A stretch of 64,000 nucleotides of DNA, taken from positions 2,578,501 through 2,642,500 of the forward strand of contig NZ_CACTIA010000005.1 of assembly GCF_902712915.1 (NCBI RefSeq), given 5' to 3'. Source of the stretch: Acidiphilium sp. C61. GTDB taxonomy: Bacteria > Pseudomonadota > Alphaproteobacteria > Acetobacterales > Acetobacteraceae. The stretch's first letter is position 1; the number at the start of each line of letters is the position of its first letter. The translations under genes were made by a program, and so were the position numbers. Under the pieces are notes generated by a model. That model was not told the DNA's origin. It ran no database searches and saw only the letters and a program-made list of their open reading frames with translations. Of the stretch, positions 11,301 to 20,873 are shown one piece after another.

Positions 11301-12131
11301 TCAGCCCTCCGGCGTCAGCCCCTTCAGCGCGGCGGTCATCGCCCCGGCCAGCTCCGTCGGCAGCAGGATCGTCGCCCCCCGGTCCTTGTTCATCTCGTAA
11401 ACCAGGTTCATCTGCCGGATCTTGAGCGCCATCGGGTTGGCGGCATAAACCTCCCCGGCATGGACGATCTGCTCGGCAATCGCCACTTCCGAACTCGCCA
11501 GCGTCACCCGCGCCTGCTTCTCCTTCTCCGCCTGCGCGTTGCGGCTCATCGCGTCGTTCAGCTCGGCCGGGATCCGCACGTCGCGAATCTCGACCGCGAT
11601 CCCGCCAATCCCCCAATCCTGCGATTTGGCGGCGATCGCGGCGCGGATCTTCGCATCCATCGTCTCGCGATTGCCGAGAATCTCGCCCAGCACCATCCCG
11701 CTGATGATCTCCCGCAGCGAGGTCTGCGCCACCTGGCCGATCATCGCGCGATAATCGGTCAGCTCGGTCGCCACCCGCCGCACATCCTCCACCTTCCAGA
11801 ACAGCACCGAATCCACCGCGACCGAAACGCCATCCAGCGTCAGCGTGTTCTCCGCGCTGATGATCGTGCTCTGCTTGCGGGTATCGACCAGCACATAGAC
11901 CGTCTCGATGACCGGGATGATAAAAAACACGCCCGGCCCGCGAATGCCGGCGAAGCGGCCGAGCCGCAGCACCACCGCGCGCTCCCATTCGTTCGCTGTC
12001 CTGAGCGTCAGCCCGCAGACGATGCCGAGCAGCGCCACGATGGCGCCGGGAATGGCCAGTTGCAGCGGCACGGCGATGAGCACGCCGAGCACGACGAGAA
12101 TGACGGCGATGGTCGCGGCGGAACGGTTCAT
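11301..12131 (-). CDS. Slipin / stomatin-like SPFH-domain membrane protein
   Basis: A 276-residue SPFH protein. Two hydrophobic stretches at residues 5-40 form a membrane hairpin. The band-7 domain follows (EWERAVVLRLGRFAGIRGPG, then a region with DGVSVAVDSVLFWKV). Near the C-terminus is an alanine/glutamate-rich segment (RNAQAEKEKQARVTLASSEVA), the oligomerising coiled coil of the family. These proteins form membrane microdomain scaffolds; the usual NfeD partner is not adjacent. Convergent with the PmbA-like gene, with a palindromic repeat between them. Confidence 0.92.
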   Translation of the reverse strand: MNRSAATIAVILVVLGVLIAVPLQLAIPGAIVALLGIVCGLTLRTANEWERAVVLRLGRFAGIRGPGVFFIIPVIETVYVLVDTRKQSTIISAENTLTLDGVSVAVDSVLFWKVEDVRRVATELTDYRAMIGQVAQTSLREIISGMVLGEILGNRETMDAKIRAAIAAKSQDWGIGGIAVEIRDVRIPAELNDAMSRNAQAEKEKQARVTLASSEVAIAEQIVHAGEVYAANPMALKIRQMNLVYEMNKDRGATILLPTELAGAMTAALKGLTPEG

Positions 12132-12203
12132 CCGGCATCTCCCTGCGCCGCCCCGCCACCGCCCCGCGCGGCGGCCGTCACGCGGCCGAAACTGCTCCGC
12201 CGA

Positions 12204-14879
12204 TCATGCGATGCGGGCGAGGGCGGCGTCCAGCCTTGCCATCTCCGCCTCGGCCGCTTCCAGCCGCTCGCGGTTCTCGGCGATCACCTCTTCCGGCGCG
12301 CGGCGGACGAAATCCTCGTTGCCGAGCTTGCCGCGCAGCTTGCCGGCCTCGGCCTCGGCCTTGGCCCGCGTCGTCGCCAGCCGCTTGCGCTCGGCGGCGA
12401 GGTCGATGATGCCGGCGAGCGGCAGCACCAGCGTCGCCTCGTCGAGGATGGCCTGCGCCGCGCCCTGCGGCATCTCGCCCTCCAGCGGGGCGAGGGTCGC
12501 CACCCGGGCGAGCCGGCCGATCTCCTCGCGCCAGCGCGCCGCCCGCGCCAGCGTCTCCGGCGCCGCGTCGCGGATCAGCAGGTCGATCCGCGTTGCCGCC
12601 GGCACGTTCATCTCGCTGCGCACGGCGCGGATTTCCGAAATCGCGCGGATCGCCCACGACACCTCGTCCCGCGCCGCGGCCGCCTCTGCCACCGGGGCCG
12701 GCACCGGCCAGGCGGTGCGGATCAACGAACCCGGCGCGCCATAGCCGAACTCGTCCCATAGCGCCTCGGTGACGAACGGGATCACCGGATGCAGCAGCCG
12801 CAGCAGCAGGCCCAGCACATGCGCGGCCACCGCCCGCAACTCGCGCGCGGCCTCGTCATCGCCGGCCAGAGCCGGCTTCGCCAGTTCGAGGAACCAGTCG
12901 CAGAAATCGCCCCAGGTGAAGCGGTAGCAGGCCTGCGCATAATCGGCGAGGCGGAACCCCTCCAGCGCCTCGGTCGCCTCCACGATGGCGCGGTTCGCCG
13001 CATCCAGGATCCAGCGCGAGAGCGGCAGCGTCGCTGCCTCCGGGCGGAACGCCGCCTCCGGCCGGCAGGCGTTCATCTCGCAGAACCGCGCCGCGTTCCA
13101 CAGCTTGGTGACGAAGCTGCGATTGGCCTCGACCATGTTCGGCCCGAGCTTGATGTTCCGCCCGGCCCCGCTCTGCGCGATCACCGTATAGCGCAGCGCA
13201 TCCGCCCCGAACTGGTCGATCAGCGCCAGCGGGTCGATCACGTTGCCCTTGGTCTTGCTCATCTTCTGGCCGCGCTCGTCGCGCACCAGCCCGTTGATCA
13301 TGACGGTGCGGAACGGCACGTCGCCCATCGCGTACATCCCCATCATGATCATCCGGGCGACCCAGAAGAAGATGATGTCGAACCCCGTGACCAGCACGTC
13401 GCCCGGATAGTAGCGGGCAAGCTCCGGCGTCTGCTCCGGCCAGCCGAGGGTGGAGAACGGCCAGAGGGCGGAGGAGAACCAGGTGTCGAGCACGTCCTCG
13501 TCCTGCCGCAGCGCGACGCTCGCGCCGAAACGCACCTCGGCCTGTGCCTGCGCCTGCGCCTCGGTCTCGGCGACGAACACGCTCCCATCCGGCGCATACC
13601 AGGCCGGAATCCGGTGCCCCCACCAGAGCTGGCGCGAGATGCACCAGGGCTCGATGTTGCGCATCCAGGCGAAATACGTGTTCTCCCACGATTTCGGCAC
13701 GAACTGCACCCGCCCGTCCTCCACCGCCGCGATCGCCGGCCCCGCCAGCGCCTCGGCGTTGCAGAACCATTGCTCGGTCAGCAGCGGCTCGATCACCGCG
13801 TTCGAGCGGTCGGCATGCGGCACCGCGTGCACATGCGGCTCGATCTTTTCCAGCGCGCCGATCTCGTCGAGATGTGCTACGATCCGCCGCCGCGCCTCGA
13901 ACCGGTCCAGCCCGTCGAGACCATCGAGAAACGCCGCATCCGCCGGCGCGCATTCGGCGCGGATCTCGGCGAGGGTGATCCGCGCCTCGCGGTCCAGCAC
14001 CGAGGGCATCGCCAGCTCATGCCGCTGGCCGACGCCGAAATCGTTGAAATCATGCGCCGGCGTGATCTTGACCGCGCCCGATCCCTTCTCCGGATCGGAA
14101 TGCTCGTCGGCGACGATCGGCACCCGCCGCCCGGTGATCGGCAGGATCACGGTGCGGCCGACCAGGTCGGCATAGCGCTCGTCGGTCGGGTGCACCGCCA
14201 CCGCGGTATCGCCGAGCATCGTTTCCGGCCGCGTCGTCGCCACCGTGATGGTCCGCTCCGTCCCCTCGATCGGGTAGCGCAGGTGCCAGAGATTCCCCTT
14301 CACCTCCCGCATCTCGACCTCGAGGTCAGAAATCGCCGAGCGGAACACCGGGTCCCAGTTCACCAGCCGCTTGGCGCGGTAGATCAGCCCGTCATTGAAC
14401 AGCCGGACGAAAATGGTCCGCACTGCTTCCGACAGGCCCTCGTCCATGGTGAAGCGCTCGCGCGACCAGTCCGGCGAGGCGCCAAGCCGGCGCAGCTGGC
14501 GGGTGATGGTGCCGCCCTGCTCGGACTTCCAGCTCCACACCCGGTCGAGGAACGCCGCGCGGCCGATCGCCTGGCGCGATGTGCCCTCGCGCTGGAGTTC
14601 GCGCTCCACCATCAGCTGGGTGGCGATGCCGGCATGGTCGGTGCCCGGCTGCCACAGCGCATCCCGCCCGCTCATCCGGTGATGCCGGATCAGCACGTCC
14701 TGCAGCGTCATCGTCAGCGCATGGCCGACATGCAGGCTCCCCGTCACGTTGGGCGGCGGGATCATGATGGTGAAGGGTGCGGCCGCGCGCGTGGGATCGG
14801 CGGCGAAGGCACCGGCGTTTTCCCAGATTTCGTAAAGCCGCGTCTCGAACGCGGTGGGGTCGAAAGTCTTGTCCAGCAT
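12204..14879 (-). CDS. valS: Valyl-tRNA synthetase
   Basis: An 891-residue class I synthetase that charges tRNA-Val and edits mischarged threonine. The HIGH signature is PPPNVTGSLHVGHALTM near residue 45 and the KMSKS signature is QKMSKTKGNVIDP near residue 540. The C-terminal coiled coil (LAAERKRLATTRAKAEAEAG) is present. The start MLDKTFDP is standard. It is the last gene of a minus-strand run PIMT-like, TolC-like, PopZ-like, valS, an order often seen in alphaproteobacteria. Confidence 0.97.
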   Translation of the reverse strand: MLDKTFDPTAFETRLYEIWENAGAFAADPTRAAAPFTIMIPPPNVTGSLHVGHALTMTLQDVLIRHHRMSGRDALWQPGTDHAGIATQLMVERELQREGTSRQAIGRAAFLDRVWSWKSEQGGTITRQLRRLGASPDWSRERFTMDEGLSEAVRTIFVRLFNDGLIYRAKRLVNWDPVFRSAISDLEVEMREVKGNLWHLRYPIEGTERTITVATTRPETMLGDTAVAVHPTDERYADLVGRTVILPITGRRVPIVADEHSDPEKGSGAVKITPAHDFNDFGVGQRHELAMPSVLDREARITLAEIRAECAPADAAFLDGLDGLDRFEARRRIVAHLDEIGALEKIEPHVHAVPHADRSNAVIEPLLTEQWFCNAEALAGPAIAAVEDGRVQFVPKSWENTYFAWMRNIEPWCISRQLWWGHRIPAWYAPDGSVFVAETEAQAQAQAEVRFGASVALRQDEDVLDTWFSSALWPFSTLGWPEQTPELARYYPGDVLVTGFDIIFFWVARMIMMGMYAMGDVPFRTVMINGLVRDERGQKMSKTKGNVIDPLALIDQFGADALRYTVIAQSGAGRNIKLGPNMVEANRSFVTKLWNAARFCEMNACRPEAAFRPEAATLPLSRWILDAANRAIVEATEALEGFRLADYAQACYRFTWGDFCDWFLELAKPALAGDDEAARELRAVAAHVLGLLLRLLHPVIPFVTEALWDEFGYGAPGSLIRTAWPVPAPVAEAAAARDEVSWAIRAISEIRAVRSEMNVPAATRIDLLIRDAAPETLARAARWREEIGRLARVATLAPLEGEMPQGAAQAILDEATLVLPLAGIIDLAAERKRLATTRAKAEAEAGKLRGKLGNEDFVRRAPEEVIAENRERLEAAEAEMARLDAALARIA

Positions 14880-14930
14880 GACGCCCTTATGCGCGAAACC
14901 GGGCAGGGACGAAAGCCCGCCCGGCGCCGC

Positions 14931-15500
14931 TTACGGGCCGTCCTCGCCGATCAGCCGTTCGATTTCCGACCGCACGATCCGCTCGACCACGTTGGGCAGA
15001 TGCTCGTCGAGCCAGGCCTTGAGCATCGGCCGCAATTCCGCCCGCACCAGGTCCTCGACGGTGATGTCGCCGCGCCCGAGCGACAGCCCGCGCTCCGGTG
15101 CGACCGTGCGGCGCAGCGTGCCGATATGCTCGGCGGCGCGCTGTGCCGCGGCAGGGCTGACCAGCCGCTCGGGATCGCGCAGCGCGACCGCTTCGGTATC
15201 GATCGTCTGCTCCGTCGCCATGCCCGGCGGTGTGGCGCGCGACAGCGTCGCCCCCGCCGCCATGGCGCCGCCTTGTTGAAGCTCGCCCTCGGGCTTCGGC
15301 GCGATGCGCCCTTCCGCGACCATCATCGTCGGGTCGAGGTCGAGCACCGGCTTCGCCGCGGCGGGTGCGGCGCCGCCGGCCTGCGCCGTCTCCGCCGCCG
15401 GCATGGCGACGGGGTCATCGTCCTTGAGAATGCGGCGGATGGAGGAAAGGATTTCGTCCATCGAGGGTTCGGCCGCGGGATCCGGTGGCGTTCCGCTCAT
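14931..15500 (-). CDS. PopZ/DUF2497-family protein
   Basis: A 189-residue protein with the two conserved ends of the DUF2497/PopZ family. The N-terminal helix is PSMDEILSSIRRILKDDD, and the C-terminal helices are VEDLVRAELRPMLKAWLDEH and VVERIVRSEIERL. They are joined by a low-complexity linker rich in Ala and Pro. In Caulobacter, PopZ forms a polar condensate that anchors the chromosome origin and cell-cycle factors. The start at 15500 overlaps the stop of the TolC-like gene (ATGA). A polar role here is inferred by family only. Confidence 0.85.
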   Translation of the reverse strand: MSGTPPDPAAEPSMDEILSSIRRILKDDDPVAMPAAETAQAGGAAPAAAKPVLDLDPTMMVAEGRIAPKPEGELQQGGAMAAGATLSRATPPGMATEQTIDTEAVALRDPERLVSPAAAQRAAEHIGTLRRTVAPERGLSLGRGDITVEDLVRAELRPMLKAWLDEHLPNVVERIVRSEIERLIGEDGP

Positions 15501-17119
15501 GGGTTGGTGCCCCCTGGCTTGATGTGCAGTTCGCTGGGCCCGCTCGGCGTCGTTTTGGGCCGGGCGAGGAGGGTGCCGTCCGGCGTGATGCCGGCATTGC
15601 GGAAGGCTTCGTTGCCGTTGCCGAACAGCGCGCCCTTCACGGTGTCATAATATTTGAGATCGTCATATTGCGTGACCGGCAGAGCGAGGTCGCTCGCGGT
15701 CAGCCGGCCGACCGCCGCGGCGATGGCGTAGGATTCGTTCACCTCGGTGGCGATGTTCTGGATCTGCGTGGTCTGCGCGTTGAACAGCAGCTGCTGCGCG
15801 TTCAGCACGTCGAGCGTGTCGCGCGTGCCGACGATCTCCTGCCGCTCGGTGCCGTCGAGCGCGATGGCGTCGGCCCTGATCTGCGCCCGGCTGCTGACGA
15901 TCGCCGCCCGCGCCGCCTGCAACCCCTCGAAGGCCTGGGTCGCCTGCTGCACGGCGGCGCGCTGCGCGTCGATCACCCCGGCATAGGCGTATTGAACATT
16001 GTCCCGCGCCTGGCGGATCGCGGCATATTCCTTGCCGCCCTGGTAGAGCGGGATGGTGAGATTGGCGAGGATCTGCCCGCCGGTGGCGCGCGAATGCGGC
16101 CCGCCGGGGTTGGACTGGTCGAAGGCCGAGGCCGAGAGCGAGAGCTGCGGCCCGAGCCCGGCCACCGCCGCATCCACCCCGTCCTTTTTCGACGCCATGG
16201 TGAACAGCGCCGCGACCACCGCCGGGTTGTTGGCCAGCGCCGCGCGCGCCAGCGCCGCCTTGCCCTGGTGCCCGAGGGCGAGCGGCTGCGGCGGCACCAG
16301 CGTCTTCGCCGGATAGGCGCCGACCAGCTGGCGGAAATTCTCCTCGGCGATGTGCAGGTTGCCCTTCGCCACCGCGATCTGCTCCTGCGCCCCCGCCAGC
16401 GAGGCCTCGGCCTGCGCCACCGAGGTCTCGGTGATCTCGCCAACCTTGAACTGGTCCTTCACCGCGCGGAGCTGCTGCGCCAGCACACCCTCGTTGCTGC
16501 GGTCGAGGTCGAGCAGGTGCCGGTCGGTAATCACGGTGACATAGGCGGTCACCACCTTGCCGAACACGTCCTGCTCGGTCGCGAGCAGCTGCGCCCGCGC
16601 GGCATAGACGTCGTTCTTCGCCTGGTGAACCTTGGCGATCGTCAGCCCGCCATCGAAGATCGACTGGTTGACGGTGATCTGCCCGCTGGCCTCGTTGCGC
16701 GCCGCAGTCAGACTGTTGCGCGTCAGCGTCGTCGCGCCGGTAAGGGAGTTGATGCTATTGAACGCCGATTCCGAGGTCTCGTCCACCCGCCCGGCCGAGC
16801 CCTGGATGGTGATCGTCGGCCGCCAGCCGGCCAGCGCCGCCGGCACGTTCTCGTCGGTCGCGCGCAGCGTCGCGCGCTGCTCCTGCAAGGTCGGGTTGTT
16901 GGAATAGGCTTCCGCCAGTGCGGCGGTCAGCGTCGACGGGCGATCGCCGCCCGCCGCCCGCGCCACCGGCGCGTCGAGCAACGCCACCACCGGCGCGCCG
17001 AGCAACGCCACCGCCGGCAGTGCTGCCGAAAGCGCCGCCGCAATCCGCCGGACTCCCGGCCTCGCCCGTTCTGCTCGCAAAAGTGCTGTCTCCTTAAATG
17101 CGGACATCAAATCCATCAT
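15497..17119 (-). CDS. TolC-family outer membrane efflux protein
   Basis: Outer-membrane channel protein for type I secretion or efflux. Typical TolC repeats are visible: TLTAALAEAYSNNPTLQEQR after the signal region, VNQSIFDGGLTIAKVHQAKN in the first half, and IPLYQGGKEYAAIRQARDNV in the second. The start is uncertain: ATG codons at 17119, 17116 and 17107 are possible, and a TTG at 17080 has the best ribosome-binding site (AAGGAG nine bases before it) and would give a neat signal peptide ending ARA. It follows the PIMT-like gene directly and overlaps the PopZ-like gene. No ABC or HlyD partner is adjacent. Confidence 0.9.
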   Translation of the reverse strand: MMDLMSAFKETALLRAERARPGVRRIAAALSAALPAVALLGAPVVALLDAPVARAAGGDRPSTLTAALAEAYSNNPTLQEQRATLRATDENVPAALAGWRPTITIQGSAGRVDETSESAFNSINSLTGATTLTRNSLTAARNEASGQITVNQSIFDGGLTIAKVHQAKNDVYAARAQLLATEQDVFGKVVTAYVTVITDRHLLDLDRSNEGVLAQQLRAVKDQFKVGEITETSVAQAEASLAGAQEQIAVAKGNLHIAEENFRQLVGAYPAKTLVPPQPLALGHQGKAALARAALANNPAVVAALFTMASKKDGVDAAVAGLGPQLSLSASAFDQSNPGGPHSRATGGQILANLTIPLYQGGKEYAAIRQARDNVQYAYAGVIDAQRAAVQQATQAFEGLQAARAAIVSSRAQIRADAIALDGTERQEIVGTRDTLDVLNAQQLLFNAQTTQIQNIATEVNESYAIAAAVGRLTASDLALPVTQYDDLKYYDTVKGALFGNGNEAFRNAGITPDGTLLARPKTTPSGPSELHIKPGGTNP

Positions 17120-17123
17120 GATA

Positions 17124-17786
17124 TCAAAAACTGAATGCTGTCTTACGTTCAAACGCGGCAAGCGCTGGCATGTTGCAATCCGCCATGGCGCGATGGGCAA
17201 ACCGCCCGCCGACCGCCTCGGCCACCACGATCCGGCCGATCCCGCCTTCGCGCAGCACGCACACCAGCCGACCGCCCGGTGCGAGCTGTGCGGCGAATCC
17301 CTCCGGCAGCGCGTCCACCATGCCCTCGATCACGATCACGTCGAACGGCGCCGCCGCCGGCGCTCCCGCCGCGAGCGCGCCGCCGACCAGCCGCACCTCC
17401 GGCGCCTCGGCGGCCAGCGCCGCCGCCGCCGCCGCGCGCAGGCCGGCATCTTCCTCCAGCGCCGTCACCACCGCGCCGCATGACGCCAGCAAGGCGGCGC
17501 AATATCCGGTGTTCGCCCCCACCACCAGCACCCGCGCGCCCGGTGCCGCCGCGGCGAAATAGGCCAGCCGCGCCACGCTCAGCGGCGCCGGCATGAACCG
17601 CCCGCCGCCGAGCGGCAGGTCGGCATCGGCATAGGCGCGATTCGCCTGCGCCGCCGGGCAGAATCGTTCGCGCCGGATCGTGCGCATGGCGATGATGATC
17701 CGGTCGTCCGCGATGTTGTTGGGCCGGATCTGGCCGTCCACCATCATCGTGCGGGCGGCGCGGAAATATCCTTCTTTGTCCGACAT
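17124..17786 (-). CDS. Protein-L-isoaspartate O-methyltransferase-like protein
   Basis: A 220-residue class I SAM methyltransferase of the PIMT family, which repairs isoaspartyl residues. The start at 17786 (MSDKEGYFRAART) has GAGG upstream. Family marks are RERFCPAAQANRAYADADLP and the SAM-binding motif RVLVVGANTGYCAALLA. In that motif the canonical acidic residue is Val and the usual Gly-Ser-Gly-Tyr is Ala-Asn-Thr-Gly-Tyr-Cys. This divergent form is commonly found beside tolC in alphaproteobacteria, so true isoaspartate repair is not certain. Confidence 0.82.
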   Translation of the reverse strand: MSDKEGYFRAARTMMVDGQIRPNNIADDRIIIAMRTIRRERFCPAAQANRAYADADLPLGGGRFMPAPLSVARLAYFAAAAPGARVLVVGANTGYCAALLASCGAVVTALEEDAGLRAAAAAALAAEAPEVRLVGGALAAGAPAAAPFDVIVIEGMVDALPEGFAAQLAPGGRLVCVLREGGIGRIVVAEAVGGRFAHRAMADCNMPALAAFERKTAFSF

Positions 17787-17909
17787 CGGAGATCCTCTAC
17801 GCTGGAGCCGCCCCTCTATAGGACGCGCCGGCCGATCCGGCAAAGTCATCGATCCCCCGGGGCTTGACCGCGGCCAGTCCCCGCCCGATAAGCCGGGGTA
17901 AGCCGCGCC

Positions 17910-17983
17910 GGTCCGGTGGCAGAGTGGCTATGCAGAGGACTGCAAATCCTTGAATGTGGGTTCGATTCCCGCCCGGACCTCCA
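17910..17983 (+). tRNA. tRNA-Cys (GCA)
   Basis: A 74-base cloverleaf with encoded CCA. The acceptor stem is GGTCCGG with CCGGACC. The anticodon arm is GAGGA, loop CTGCAAA, TCCTT, giving anticodon GCA for cysteine. The T arm is GTGGG TTCGATT CCCGC. The discriminator base is T, as in cysteine tRNAs. It stands alone between convergent-free intergenic stretches. Confidence 0.97.
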
Positions 17984-18160
17984 GCAGCGTTTTACTCTGC
18001 GCTGCCTGAAAATTCGCGCGTTGTCCCAAGCTACCAGAAAGACCAGCGCGCTATCTCTTGCGATCCCGCGCCAATACGCCGCCGCCCTGATTGCCCGCGG
18101 CGCCGCTTGCTCCTAGTCTGCCCGTAACAGCCGGCCAACGGAAACAAGGGGAGCGAAAAA

Positions 18161-20056
18161 ATGTCCAGCGAATACCAGGCGCGCTATGATCAATGGCACA
18201 ACGCCCCGGAGGAATATTGGGCCGAGGCCGCCCGCCGGATCGACTGGATCACCCCCTATGAAAAAGTGTTCGACCCCACCCAGGGTCCGTTCGGGCGCTG
18301 GTTTCCCGGCGCCACGCTGAACACCGCCGCCAACTGCCTCGACCGTCACATCGCCGCCGGCGCCGGCGAGCGCATCGCCCTGATCTGGGACAGCGCGATG
18401 GAAGGCCGCATCGCCCGCTACACCTATCGCGCCCTGCGCGACCGGGTGGCGAAACTCGCCGGCGCGCTCGCCGCCCGCGGTGTCGCGAAGGGCGACCGCG
18501 TGGTGATCTACATGCCGATGGTCCCCGAAGCGGCGATCGCGATGCTCGCCTGTGCCCGGCTCGGCGCCATCCATTCCGTCGTCTTCGGCGGGTTCGCCGC
18601 CCCCGAGCTGGCCAGCCGCATCGATTCCGCCGAGCCGAAACTGGTCATCGCCGCCTCCTGCGGCCTCGAACCCGGCCGCATCGTGCCCTACAAGCCGATC
18701 CTCGACGCTGCTCTCGATCGCGCCGCCCACAAGCCGCGCGCCTGCCTGATCTTCCAGCGCGAGGCCCTGCGCGCCGATCTCGTCCCCGGCCGCGACGAGG
18801 ATTATCTCGACGCCGAGGCCGCCGCCGCCCCGCACGATCCCGTCCCCGTCGCCGCGACCGACCCGCTCTACGTGCTCTACACCTCCGGCACCACCGGCCG
18901 GCCCAAGGGCATCGTCCGCGACAATGGCGGCCACGCCGTCGCCCTCGCCGCCACCATCCCGATGATGTACGACGTCCATCCCGGCCCCGGCAGCGCGAGC
19001 GAGGTGATGTGGACCGCCTCCGATGTCGGCTGGGTCGTCGGCCACACCTATATCGTGTATGCCCCGCTGCTCGCCGGCGTCACCACCGTGATGTACGAGG
19101 GCAAGCCCGTCGGCACGCCGGATGCCGGCGCCTTCTGGCGCGTCTGCGCCGAGCACGGGGTGAAAACCCTGTTCACCGCCCCCACCGCCCTGCGCGCGAT
19201 CAAGCAGCAGGATCCCGAGGGCGCGCTCACCCGCCAGCATGATCTCTCGAAACTCGAAGCCCTGTTCCTCGCCGGCGAACGCTGCGACCCGCCGACCGCC
19301 GAATGGATCGCCGCCCTGCTCGGCAAGCCGGTGATCGACAATTGGTGGCAGACCGAAACCGGCTGGCCGATCTCCGCCCGCTTCCGCGGCCTCGGCCTCA
19401 CCGCGTTCAAGCCCGGCTCCGGCGGCCGCCCCTGTCCGGGCTACGATGTCCAGGCCCTCAACCCCGAGGGCGGGCTGATGCCCCAGGGCGAGGTCGGCGC
19501 CCTCGCCATCCGCCTGCCGCTGCCCCCCGGCTGCGCCCCCACCCTCTGGCAGGACGACGAGGGCTACCGCCGCGCCTATCTCGAAACCTTCCCCGGCTGG
19601 TATCGCACCGGCGATGCCGGCATGGTCGATGCGGATGGCGATATCTGGGTGATGGGCCGCACCGACGACATCATCAACGTCGCCGGCCACCGCCTGTCGA
19701 CCGGCGCGATGGAAGAGGTCCTCGCCGCCCACCAGGACGTCGCCGAATGCGCGGTGATCGGCCGGCAGGACGCGGTGAAGGGCGAGGTGCCGCTCGGCCT
19801 CGTCGTGCTGAAATCCGGCGTCGCCCGGCCGGATGCCGAGATCGCCGCCGAACTCGTCGCCCTGGTGCGCGAGCGCATCGGCCCGGTCGCCGCGTTCAAG
19901 GACGCGCTGGTGGTCCAGCGCCTGCCCAAGACCCGCTCCGGCAAGATCCTCCGCGCGACGATGAAGCAGATGGCGAACGGCGCCAAACCCGTCATCCCGC
20001 CCACGATCGAGGACGCCGCCGTGCTCGATCAGATCGCCCCGCTGCTCTCGCCCTGA
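18161..20056 (+). CDS. prpE: Propionate--CoA ligase
   Basis: A 631-residue acyl-CoA synthetase (ANL family) that activates propionate to propionyl-CoA through an adenylate. It shows the AMP-binding loop YTSGTTGRPKG, the motif NWWQTETGWPI and the catalytic lysine region KTRSGKILRATMKQMANG. Residues such as MWTASDVGWVVGHTYIVY and the N-terminal MSSEYQARYDQWHNAPEEYW separate PrpE from acetyl-CoA synthetase. A ribosome-binding site AAGGGGAG precedes the ATG. No prpBCD genes are adjacent. Confidence 0.93.
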   Translation: MSSEYQARYDQWHNAPEEYWAEAARRIDWITPYEKVFDPTQGPFGRWFPGATLNTAANCLDRHIAAGAGERIALIWDSAMEGRIARYTYRALRDRVAKLAGALAARGVAKGDRVVIYMPMVPEAAIAMLACARLGAIHSVVFGGFAAPELASRIDSAEPKLVIAASCGLEPGRIVPYKPILDAALDRAAHKPRACLIFQREALRADLVPGRDEDYLDAEAAAAPHDPVPVAATDPLYVLYTSGTTGRPKGIVRDNGGHAVALAATIPMMYDVHPGPGSASEVMWTASDVGWVVGHTYIVYAPLLAGVTTVMYEGKPVGTPDAGAFWRVCAEHGVKTLFTAPTALRAIKQQDPEGALTRQHDLSKLEALFLAGERCDPPTAEWIAALLGKPVIDNWWQTETGWPISARFRGLGLTAFKPGSGGRPCPGYDVQALNPEGGLMPQGEVGALAIRLPLPPGCAPTLWQDDEGYRRAYLETFPGWYRTGDAGMVDADGDIWVMGRTDDIINVAGHRLSTGAMEEVLAAHQDVAECAVIGRQDAVKGEVPLGLVVLKSGVARPDAEIAAELVALVRERIGPVAAFKDALVVQRLPKTRSGKILRATMKQMANGAKPVIPPTIEDAAVLDQIAPLLSP

Positions 20057-20109
20057 TCTTTGCCCCGGCCCGCCGCCGGGATCAGACTCTGCCCCGGCCC
20101 GCCGCCGGT

Positions 20110-20841
20110 TCAGAACCTGTCCTTGGCGGCGCGCAGCCGGGCGAATTCCTCGGCCGAGGCGGCGCGGAGGAAGGGATTGGCCGCCAGCTCGTCGGCGAGC
20201 CGCACCGGCAGCGTCGGCGCGCCCGCCGCGCGCAGAAGCTCCACCTCCGCCGCCCGCGCCGCCACGGCCGCGTTGTCAGGATCGACATGGCGGGCAAACC
20301 GCGCGTTCGACAGCGTATATTCATGCCCGCACAGCATCAGCATCTCGGGGTCGAGTGCCGCCAGCGCCTGCAAGCTGGCATGGAACTGCGCCGGCGTGCC
20401 CTCGAACATCCGCCCGCAGCCGAGGCTGAACAGCGTATCGCCGCAGGCGCAAGCCGCATCGCCGAACACATAGGCGACATGCCCGACCGTATGCCCCGGT
20501 GTCGCGATCATCCTGACCGCAGCCCCGCCGAGATCGATCGTCTCCCCCGGCGCCAGCGCCGCATCCAGCTTCGGCAGCCGCGCCGCATCCGCCGCATTGC
20601 CGGCGATACGCGCGCCGAACCGCGCCGCGAGTTCCACCGCCCCGGCGATATGATCGTCGTGATGATGCGTCAGCAGTACCCAGTCCAGCCGCCCGCCCGC
20701 CGCCTCGACGGAAGCGATCGCCGCCGCCGCATCCGCCGGATCGACGAAGGCGCTCGCCCCGCCATGCGCCACCGCCCAGGCATAATTGTCGGCCAGCATC
20801 GGCACCCGCGTGATCGTGAAGCCGCGATGGGAAATCGTCAT
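20110..20841 (-). CDS. gloB: Hydroxyacylglutathione hydrolase (glyoxalase II)
   Basis: A 243-residue metallo-beta-lactamase-fold enzyme that hydrolyses S-lactoylglutathione in methylglyoxal detoxification. The binuclear metal motif is LTHHHDDHIAGA, with further ligands in TPGHTVGHVAY, GDTLFSLGCGR and CGHEYTLSNARFA. The C-terminal HAGH domain (NPFLRAASAEEFARLRAAKD) is present. The start at 20841 is supported by agreement with family length. It is divergent from a methyltransferase gene with only 32 bases between the starts, a pairing common in alphaproteobacteria. Confidence 0.95.
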   Translation of the reverse strand: MTISHRGFTITRVPMLADNYAWAVAHGGASAFVDPADAAAAIASVEAAGGRLDWVLLTHHHDDHIAGAVELAARFGARIAGNAADAARLPKLDAALAPGETIDLGGAAVRMIATPGHTVGHVAYVFGDAACACGDTLFSLGCGRMFEGTPAQFHASLQALAALDPEMLMLCGHEYTLSNARFARHVDPDNAAVAARAAEVELLRAAGAPTLPVRLADELAANPFLRAASAEEFARLRAAKDRF

Positions 20842-20873
20842 GATCCGTCCTTCTCTCATGCTATACGGGAGGA

